Origin: an uncultured Lachnospiraceae bacterium | GTDB lineage: Bacteria > Bacillota > Clostridia > Lachnospirales > Lachnospiraceae | NCBI GenBank assembly: GCA_910586585.1 | Contig: CAJUKA010000011.1 | Location: 59,596 to 87,210, forward strand | Length of the DNA stretch: 27,615 nucleotides | Reading direction: 5' to 3' | Part shown: positions 22,605-27,615 of the stretch, piece by piece | Layout of the letters: every line of letters begins with the position of its first letter | Numbering within the stretch: position 1 is the first letter of the stretch | Translations under genes and position numbers: made by a program | The notes under the pieces: model-generated | What the model was told of the DNA's origin: nothing | The model's database searches: none | What the model saw: only the letters and a program-made list of their open reading frames with translations

Positions 22605-22985
22605 TATCCGGTTGAGCGCTGCTTTTTAGGAACTGGAGAAAGATTTGAGGACGGTTCACATATCCTGTATGTAAACGGCGCTTATCGTGGAGATACACCC
22701 ATCGGAAAACTCATGCATGATTTTTCATGTACCAACGCAGCAGATATGTATTATGGGACTCTGGCAGACAGAGTTCGCTTTTTCAAGGAAAGTAAGGAGG
22801 ACATTTTAAAGGATATGAGAAAAGAATCTTTGCAAGAGGGTCTAAAAGAAGGCATAAAAGAAGGCGCAATAAATACTGCAAAAAGAATGTTGGCAGATGG
22901 AATATTGACACTTGAAAAAATTGCAGAATATGCCGGACTTCCTCTTGATGAAGTGAAAAAATTGAAAGCAGAACGTACAGCATAA
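22605..22985 (+). pseudogene. 5'-truncated Rpn-family gene, copy 2
   Basis: From 22605 to the stop at 22985 the sequence equals 19534-19914 (offset 3071). The only 3 differences lie in the last ~30 bases, giving a final TA instead of TT. It encodes about residues 157-282 of copy 1 and lacks the whole nuclease core (Asp88, Glu102, Gln104). An ATG at 22590 is in frame but lies in unrelated DNA without a ribosome binding site. The truncation point abuts the promoter of the ECF operon. A good terminator follows. Confidence 0.85.
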
Positions 22986-22998
22986 AACAAAACTGTAG

Positions 22999-23031
22999 GC
23001 TGGGAATCTAAAACAGATTCCCAGCTTTTTT
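22999..23031 (+). terminator. Rho-independent terminator after Rpn copy 2
   Basis: GCTGGGAATCT (22999-23009), loop AAAAC, then AGATTCCCAGC (23015-23025) and TTTTTT. A perfect 11-bp stem with U-run on the plus strand. It also lies just past the stop of the minus-strand permease gene. Confidence 0.9.
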
Positions 23032-23048
23032 GCCCTGAAATGTACACT

Positions 23049-23846
23049 TTAACTGCTTGCACTGCTGTATTTTCGCAACGCTGTCTTCCATAAAACATGC
23101 GAAGCCGTAAAAAACAGAATCGGAGCTGCCGCGCCCCATATACAATCGGGAATAGATAATTCCCCCATCAAAAACAATCCTGGAAAATTTGTTATCACAA
23201 AAATCGGAAGGATATACGTTCCTATACGGCGCATCCATTTCCCGTAAATTCGCGAAGGCATATTGTTAAAGTCCCAGAGGGCGCTGCTAATATCCGTAAT
23301 TCCGCCCACAGAAACAATCCAAAAACTCAAAAGATTGGGCAGCAGAAACAGGCTATATGTCAAAAGGCATCCACACACCAGATAAAAAACAAATCCGAGA
23401 ATGGGAATCACTCCCACAGGCAGTCCCGCAAGGTACCAGCCTGTTATAATCATAATCATTCCGACTATCAAATTTGGCAGCAATAAGGCAAAGTCCAGCC
23501 GCCGCATTGTTACAAGAAACTGTAAAGAGATCGGCTTTACAAGATAAAGGCCTAATTCTCCTTGTTGGACCATGATAGGAATCGAACAAAAATTGCCGAA
23601 ATACAGCATAAAAATCCCCGTCATCAATACATATGTTCCTATAAACAATAAAATATGGTGTGGTGTAAGAATGCCAATATTTGTCCCTGCCTTATAAATA
23701 ATTGCAACATAAAACAGTTTAATTATCATCCAGCCCATCTCCACGGTCATTCCTGTCACAAAATTAATGCGATACTCCAAAGAAGACATCAACGAATATT
23801 TTGCAAAAACACCAATTAATTTTAAATATCGTCCAAACGTTCTCAC
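23049..23846 (-). CDS. ABC-2-type transporter permease
   Basis: 265 residues with about six hydrophobic segments, for example 64-84, 118-137, 142-165 and 230-250. The motif QQGELGLYLVKPISLQF is typical of the ABC-2 (DUF990/PF06182-like) permeases that normally work in pairs with an ATPase to export lipids, drugs or peptides. Translation likely starts at GTG 23844-23846, with AAGGAG about 10 bases upstream. Neither an ATPase nor a second permease is present: a few bases upstream of its ribosome binding site the sequence changes to a DnaC-like fragment on the other strand. It has therefore probably lost its operon and promoter. A fragment of a close relative lies at 9331-9426. Confidence 0.8.
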   Translation of the reverse strand: MRTFGRYLKLIGVFAKYSLMSSLEYRINFVTGMTVEMGWMIIKLFYVAIIYKAGTNIGILTPHHILLFIGTYVLMTGIFMLYFGNFCSIPIMVQQGELGLYLVKPISLQFLVTMRRLDFALLLPNLIVGMIMIITGWYLAGLPVGVIPILGFVFYLVCGCLLTYSLFLLPNLLSFWIVSVGGITDISSALWDFNNMPSRIYGKWMRRIGTYILPIFVITNFPGLFLMGELSIPDCIWGAAAPILFFTASHVLWKTALRKYSSASS

Positions 23847-24529
23847 TCTTTTGCTCCTTTCCTTGTCGTTTTGCTGTCATCAGCCGCCGACACTGGCGTA
23901 GCGTTTCATGCCGTGTCAAACGCCGGAAGGCACAGGGGCTTCAGGACAGATACCTTTATGATTACACTTTCGCCAATGATAACGGCCAGAATCCCGTCAT
24001 GGAGAAGGCACACGCCTATGTGGAGCATTGGAAGGAGGCATACCGGGACAATACCGGCCTTCTGCTCTTTGGTGACGTGGGAACCGGGAAATCCTTTTTT
24101 GCAGGCTGTATCGCCAATGCCCTGCTTGACCGTGACGTGCCAGTACTGATGACAAATTTCCCGTCTATCCTAAACCGGCTGACCGGCGTGTTTGCCGAGG
24201 ACAGGGCGGCCTTTATTGCCAGTCTGGACGATTACAGCTTGCTTGTCATTGACGATTTAGGGGTGGAAAGGAATACCGAGTATGCCATGGAGCAGATGTT
24301 TACCGTCATTGACAGCCGGTATCGGAGCAAGAAGCCGCTGATTGTCACGACAAACCTGAAACTGGAAGAAATCAAGAACCCGCCAGACCTTGCCCACGCA
24401 AGGATTTATGACCGCATACTGGAACGGTGTGCGCCGGTTCTCTTTTCTGGAAAGAATTTCCGGGAGGAAGGAGCCATGGCGACCAAAGCGGCGGCGAAGG
24501 AGATTGTGAGTAGGGATAACAAAACCTGA
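23801..24529 (+). CDS. DnaC-like helicase loader ATPase, 5'-truncated, chimeric N terminus
   Basis: The 242-residue frame contains a AAA+ ATPase of the DnaC/IstB type found in Tn1549-like conjugative elements. Walker A GDVGTGKS is at 91-98, Walker B LLVIDD at 147-152, and PLIVTTNL and NPPDLAHARIYDRIL lie downstream. Family resemblance begins at about residue 40 (RVKRRKAQGLQDRYLYDYTFANDNG). The first ~25 residues are simply the antisense of the permease gene's 5' end, so the native start (usually 40-60 residues longer) is lost. No ribosome binding site serves ATG 23801, and production of protein is doubtful. The native role is loading a replicative helicase during element replication. It is followed 20 bases later by TnpW, its usual neighbour. 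GC-rich relative to flanks. Confidence 0.75.
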   Translation: MQKHQLILNIVQTFSLFCSFPCRFAVISRRHWRSVSCRVKRRKAQGLQDRYLYDYTFANDNGQNPVMEKAHAYVEHWKEAYRDNTGLLLFGDVGTGKSFFAGCIANALLDRDVPVLMTNFPSILNRLTGVFAEDRAAFIASLDDYSLLVIDDLGVERNTEYAMEQMFTVIDSRYRSKKPLIVTTNLKLEEIKNPPDLAHARIYDRILERCAPVLFSGKNFREEGAMATKAAAKEIVSRDNKT

Positions 24530-24549
24530 TTGTATGAAAAGGAGCATTT

Positions 24550-24732
24550 ATGAGTAACAAGAAAATCACAGAGGACACTACCACCACAGCACCGGCTAAG
24601 GACGCTCCTGCACTGGTGAAGAAGATTGGCCGGACGACCTACATTGTGAGGGTTCATTTCAGCAAGACCAGCAAGGAAACCATGAGTGACAAAATCAAGC
24701 GTATGCTGAAAAATGAGATACAGCAGACGTGA
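24550..24732 (+). CDS. TnpW-like transposon-encoded small protein
   Basis: 60 residues. The C-terminal two thirds, VKKIGRTTYIVRVHFSKTSKETMSDKIKRMLKNEI, match the TnpW family encoded in Tn1549-type conjugative transposons, where it lies next to the DnaC-like gene. The N terminus is polar and probably disordered. AAGGAG lies 6 bases before the ATG. Function of the family is unknown. With the DnaC-like gene it forms an element fragment of about 0.9 kb with no integrase. Confidence 0.75.
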   Translation: MSNKKITEDTTTTAPAKDAPALVKKIGRTTYIVRVHFSKTSKETMSDKIKRMLKNEIQQT

Positions 24733-24752
24733 AAAAGCGATAACGGAAACAG

Positions 24753-24795
24753 GCCGGGATTCAGAAATGCGCGACGCTATGCGTCTGCTCCCGGC
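24753..24795 (+). other. GC-rich inverted repeat after TnpW
   Basis: GCCGGGA (24753-24759) pairs with TCCCGGC (24789-24795). Inside, GACGC-TAT-GCGTC forms a second small hairpin at 24773-24785. It could be the terminator of the element fragment, although only TTGTAAAA follows, or a leader structure of the next Rpn gene. Confidence 0.35.
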
Positions 24796-24822
24796 TTGTA
24801 AAATCAGGAGGTTTATGGTAGT

Positions 24823-25668
24823 ATGGAGATACGAAAACAGAAGGGAAAGCAGGTGGGAAGATTGACAGTGACGGAACAGATAGACCAGAAACATCAGGAA
24901 GATTTACAGAGGTTAAGAGGCTTTCGCCTGCTTGATGATGATTTCCTCACAAAGTGTTTTGAGGGAGATACGGCAAGCATAGAACTGGTATTGCAGATTG
25001 TACTGGAAAAGCCGGATTTAAAAGTACTGGACGTCCGCACCCAGGTATTTGTGGAGAACCTGCTGAACCGTTCGGTGAGGCTGGATATCCTGGCTACGGA
25101 CAGCACAGGGGCAAAACTGAATGTGGAAGTACAGCGCTCCGACAAAGGAGCCGGGAGAAAAAGAGCCAGGTACAACAGCAGCATGATGGACGCAAACCTT
25201 TTGAAGAAAGGCGAGGACTTCGACAAGCTGCCGGAAACGTGGGTAATCTTTATTACAGAGAATGACGTAATGGGAAAAGGGCTGCCGCTCTATCCGATTG
25301 AGCGGTGCTTTTTAGGAACCGGGGAAAGATTTGAGGACGGTTCGCACATACTGTATGTAAATGGCGCTTACCGCAGCGATACGCCAATCGGGAAGTTAAT
25401 GCATGACTTCTCCTGTACAGACGCAGCGGATATGTACTATGGGATACTGGCAGACAGGGTGAGATTTTTCAAGGAGAGCAAGGAGGGAATCGAAATTATG
25501 TGCCGGGCTATGGAAGATATGAGGAATCAGACATTGAAAGAAGGAATGATAAATGTTGCAAAGAAAATGCTGGAAGATGGAACAATAACGCTTGAAAAGA
25601 TTGCGGAATTTGTTGGCCTTTCTATTGATGAGGTAAAAAAATTGAAAATGGATATGATTTCCAAATAA
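24823..25668 (+). CDS. Rpn-family PD-(D/E)XK nuclease / transposase-like protein, copy 3
   Basis: 281 residues, full length. The core is conserved: Asp88 in RLDILATD, Glu102/Gln104 in LNVEVQR, then RARYN. It is clearly diverged from copy 1 at the DNA level and has a different C-terminal region (EGIEIMCRAMEDMRNQTLKEGMINVAKKMLEDG). ATG 24823 has AGGAGG 11 bases upstream. TTG at 24862 is an alternative with its own AGGTGGG. A 16-codon frame from ATG 24815 ends at TGA 24863-24865, overlapping that TTG. Such genes often occur in several copies per genome. Confidence 0.85.
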   Translation: MEIRKQKGKQVGRLTVTEQIDQKHQEDLQRLRGFRLLDDDFLTKCFEGDTASIELVLQIVLEKPDLKVLDVRTQVFVENLLNRSVRLDILATDSTGAKLNVEVQRSDKGAGRKRARYNSSMMDANLLKKGEDFDKLPETWVIFITENDVMGKGLPLYPIERCFLGTGERFEDGSHILYVNGAYRSDTPIGKLMHDFSCTDAADMYYGILADRVRFFKESKEGIEIMCRAMEDMRNQTLKEGMINVAKKMLEDGTITLEKIAEFVGLSIDEVKKLKMDMISK

Positions 25669-25694
25669 AATTTGCCAAAAACAGTGTCGAATTG

Positions 25695-25744
25695 TTGATA
25701 AAGTAGTATATATTATCAATGATATTCAAAGTTTTTGGTACAAT
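25695..25744 (+). promoter_or_regulatory. Candidate promoter and inverted repeat before the SDH-type protease
   Basis: An extended -10, TGGTACAAT, lies at 25736-25744; no clear -35 is seen. A 7-bp perfect inverted repeat, TTGATAA (25695-25701) / TTATCAA (25713-25719), stands just upstream and could be an operator. The start point would be about 30 bases before the ATG at 25782. Confidence 0.35.
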
Positions 25745-25781
25745 ACAATCCGAAGAACATACTATAATACGGAGGAGAACC

Positions 25782-26939
25782 ATGGGAGTATATTCTGATT
25801 ATTTAGGTAAACAATTTTCTTTTGATGAATTATCAAATGAACGAAAAAAACAGTTACAGAGAATTTCAAATATAAGACGACGTGATATTATTGTTTATGC
25901 TAGTAATATTAATGCAAGCGCACCAAATAGCATAGATTATTCTGATGTTTTGCCGTTTTCAGACCAATTATCAAATTTGAACAGTGAGGATATTGATATT
26001 ATTTTAGAAACCCCAGGTGGTTTAGCTGAGGTTGTAGAAGATTTGGTTAGATTAGTTAGAAAGAAGCATAAAAATGTAGGAATTATTGTTCCAGGAACTG
26101 CAAAGAGTGCAGGAACAATTTTTGCAATGGCAGCAGATGAAATCTTAATGGGTGATTTATCGGCATTAGGCCCTATTGATGCTCAAATTGTCAGTAATGG
26201 AAAGCACTTCTCAGCAGATGCTTTTTTAGAGGGGTTGAATAAAATAAGGAAAGATGCGTCCAATAAAAAAGCACTTGAATTAGCATACATACCAATGCTA
26301 CAAAATTTGTCTCCTGGAGAAATACAGCATTGTGAAAATGCACAGCAATTTTCTAAAACTTTGGTGACAAATTGGCTTAAGGAATATAAATTTAAGGATT
26401 GGAATATACATGAAACATCTCAAACACCTGTAACACAAGAAGATAAGGTAAAAAGAGCTGAAGAAATAGCAAAAATGTTGTGTAATCATGGTAAATGGCT
26501 AACATATGGTAGATCTATTAAAATGCAAGATTTACAAGAAATGAAGCTGGCGATTACAGACTATTCACAAAATACGGAATTAAATGACGCTATAACGAGA
26601 TATTATACTCTATTGCAAATGAGTTTTGAAACAAATATATATAAAATTTATGAAACCACACAGTCTCAAATTTATAGAAGCATAAACCAAACGCCACCTG
26701 TAAATAATAATATTTTGCAAAATCTACCTAATCCGTTAATTGCTGATTATGAGTGTGGTAAATGTAAGTCACATTATAAAATGCAAATAAATTTTGAAGA
26801 GCATTTCCCAATAGTTGATGGTGCGATTCCACTTCCTAGTAATAATAAATTTAAGTGTCCTTCTTGTGGCGCTGAAAGCGATGTGTTAGGATTAAGGCAA
26901 CAATTAGAAGCACAGACAAATAAAAGGATTGTTGATTAA
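25782..26939 (+). CDS. SDH-family Clp-fold serine protease with C-terminal zinc ribbon
   Basis: 385 residues from the ATG at 25782, which is preceded by GGAGGAGAACC; the open frame starts at 25719, but nothing supports an earlier start. The Clp/crotonase-like fold is clear: IDIILETPGGLAEVVEDLVRL at about 71-91, then GTAKSAGT with likely nucleophile Ser109, AADEILMGDLSALGPIDAQ at 117-135, and a helical middle part. This resembles the SppA/ClpP-related SDH proteinase family (PF01972), here cytosolic because no signal peptide or membrane helix is visible. A zinc ribbon with Cys325, Cys328, Cys359 and Cys362 closes the protein and may recognise a substrate or nucleic acid. Its AT-rich composition differs from the DnaC/TnpW segment. 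A small broken gene follows 20 bases later and was probably its operon partner. Confidence 0.8.
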   Translation: MGVYSDYLGKQFSFDELSNERKKQLQRISNIRRRDIIVYASNINASAPNSIDYSDVLPFSDQLSNLNSEDIDIILETPGGLAEVVEDLVRLVRKKHKNVGIIVPGTAKSAGTIFAMAADEILMGDLSALGPIDAQIVSNGKHFSADAFLEGLNKIRKDASNKKALELAYIPMLQNLSPGEIQHCENAQQFSKTLVTNWLKEYKFKDWNIHETSQTPVTQEDKVKRAEEIAKMLCNHGKWLTYGRSIKMQDLQEMKLAITDYSQNTELNDAITRYYTLLQMSFETNIYKIYETTQSQIYRSINQTPPVNNNILQNLPNPLIADYECGKCKSHYKMQINFEEHFPIVDGAIPLPSNNKFKCPSCGAESDVLGLRQQLEAQTNKRIVD

Positions 26940-26959
26940 TAAGGAAAGGGATAATAAAA

Positions 26960-27225
26960 ATGTCATATAATACTCTGTTAAATGATTATAAAAACTTATT
27001 AGATAGTCAACCTGGAGAAGTTAGAGAGACTCTTACATTAGGTGAAAAATATACAAATGATAGCGATATACAAGCTGTGTTAGAATATTTATCAAAACAA
27101 GAGGTTCAATATATAACCTATTCACATAGCTGACCTTAGAGATATATAATAATTTGAATATTTTAATGAGAGTTCTATTCGTGAATCGTTGATTAAATTA
27201 GATAAAAATGTAATACTTAAAATGT
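26960..27225 (+). pseudogene. Broken small gene downstream of the SDH-type protease
   Basis: ATG 26960, with AAGGAAAGGG upstream, opens a 57-codon frame (MSYNTLLNDYKNLLDSQPGE...QYITYSHS) that stops at 27131-27133. The adjacent frame continues in a coding-like way: PIHIADLRDI, two stop codons, then FEYFNESSIRESLIKLDKNVILKM up to about 27226. One frameshift plus stops has inactivated it, or only the 57-residue form is made. Family not recognised. The acidic, helical composition suggests a soluble partner of the protease. Confidence 0.5.
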
Positions 27226-27226
27226 C

Positions 27227-27266
27227 GAGCCGGGAATCTTGAAAATAGATTTTCGGCTCTATTTTT
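27227..27266 (+). terminator. Rho-independent terminator
   Basis: GAGCCGGGAATCT (27227-27239) pairs with AGATTTTCGGCTC (27247-27259) using two G-U pairs, with a 7-base loop, followed by TATTTTT. It closes the SDH protease unit. Confidence 0.85.
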
Positions 27267-27324
27267 GTCTTAAGATGTAAATTTTTTGTGAATATGATTA
27301 AAAAGTCCTTTACAAAACGTCTCT

Positions 27325-27513
27325 GGCAAAACGGCGAAGTCGATTTTAATTAGCTGCGGCGCAAGGCTTTCTCCCTTTGACATTAAGGAGCTGCGGGAGC
27401 TTATGGAAACGGACGATTTGGAGCTTGACACGTTGGGGGACAGGAAAACCGCCCTCTTTGTCATTATCTCCGACACGGACGACACATTCAATTTCATTGT
27501 CGCCATGATGTAT
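27325..27513 (+). pseudogene. Internal fragment of a VirD4/TraG conjugative coupling protein
   Basis: The plus-strand frame reads GKTAKSILISCGARLSPFDI, then KELRELMETDDLELDTLGDR and KTALFVIISDTDDTFNFIVA. This is the central part of type IV coupling ATPases of Tn1549-like elements (typical wording PFDIKELRE...LGDRKTALFVIISDTDDTFNF). Neither the Walker A start nor the C-terminal half is present. The sequence diverges from the family after MMY at about 27513, and the frame has no start. It is an isolated relic. Bases 27514-27615 show nothing recognisable. Confidence 0.75.
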
Positions 27514-27615
27514 TTCGTCCAGAACGGGTCGCCCTCCTTGCCCTCGCCTTTGGTGTTTGCTCAGGATAAACTTATAAAGTTACAAAAATATTACGGAACA
27601 GGATTCCAAATTCCT

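Noticed and set aside
25719..25781. Upstream ATG for the SDH-type protease
   Set aside because: It would add 21 residues across the promoter and the GGAGGAG binding site; the family begins near MGVYSDYLGK.
27270..27506. Minus-strand frame of 78 codons near the window end
   Set aside because: The plus strand encodes a clear VirD4/TraG fragment in the same place; the minus frame has no binding site and no recognisable motif.

Overview
The window looks like chromosomal DNA of a low-GC, Gram-positive gut anaerobe, most likely Clostridia and probably Lachnospiraceae. Start sites carry AGGAGG-type ribosome binding sites. Gene families point the same way: BlaI/M56 (BlaR1-like) pairs, ECF sigma factors with membrane anti-sigma partners, BspA-type leucine-rich surface proteins, Rpn-family nucleases, and pieces of Tn1549-like conjugative elements. 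This placement is inferred from family content. No rRNA or other marker gene is present.

Left part (1-9.2 kb): a D-2-hydroxyacid dehydrogenase is followed by a compact signalling block. Two BlaI-type repressor / M56 antirepressor pairs, both on the minus strand, flank a plus-strand ECF sigma factor and its DUF4179-type anti-sigma factor. Neither M56 protein carries the penicillin-binding sensor of classical BlaR1. They share a small extracytoplasmic module instead. One has a duplicated ectodomain; the other has NWDW repeats plus a DUF4097-like beta domain. A dispersed hairpin-forming repeat lies at the window start and again between the first blaI-like and blaR1-like genes.

Middle part (9.3-18.7 kb): after two decayed gene remnants comes an XRE regulator divergent from an operon. 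The operon encodes a secreted beta-propeller/transglutaminase-like protein and a 1988-residue BspA-like surface protein, followed by small membrane-protein remnants. A 20-bp perfect palindrome sits between the -35 and -10 boxes of the operon promoter and is the obvious candidate operator. A 98-bp MITE ends this section.

Right part (18.8-27.6 kb): this is a mosaic of mobile and decayed DNA. Two full Rpn-family nuclease genes and one 5'-truncated copy are present. The truncated copy and the first full copy form 381-bp direct repeats, 3 differences apart, around a GC-richer ECF sigma / anti-sigma / lipoprotein operon. Recombination between them would remove that operon and leave one intact Rpn gene. 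Next come a lone ABC-2 permease (a fragment of a paralogue also lies at 9.3 kb), a 5'-truncated DnaC-like helicase loader with its TnpW neighbour, an SDH-type Clp-fold serine protease with a zinc ribbon, a broken small gene, and a short VirD4/TraG fragment. No tRNA, rRNA, CRISPR array, integrase or intact transposase was seen.
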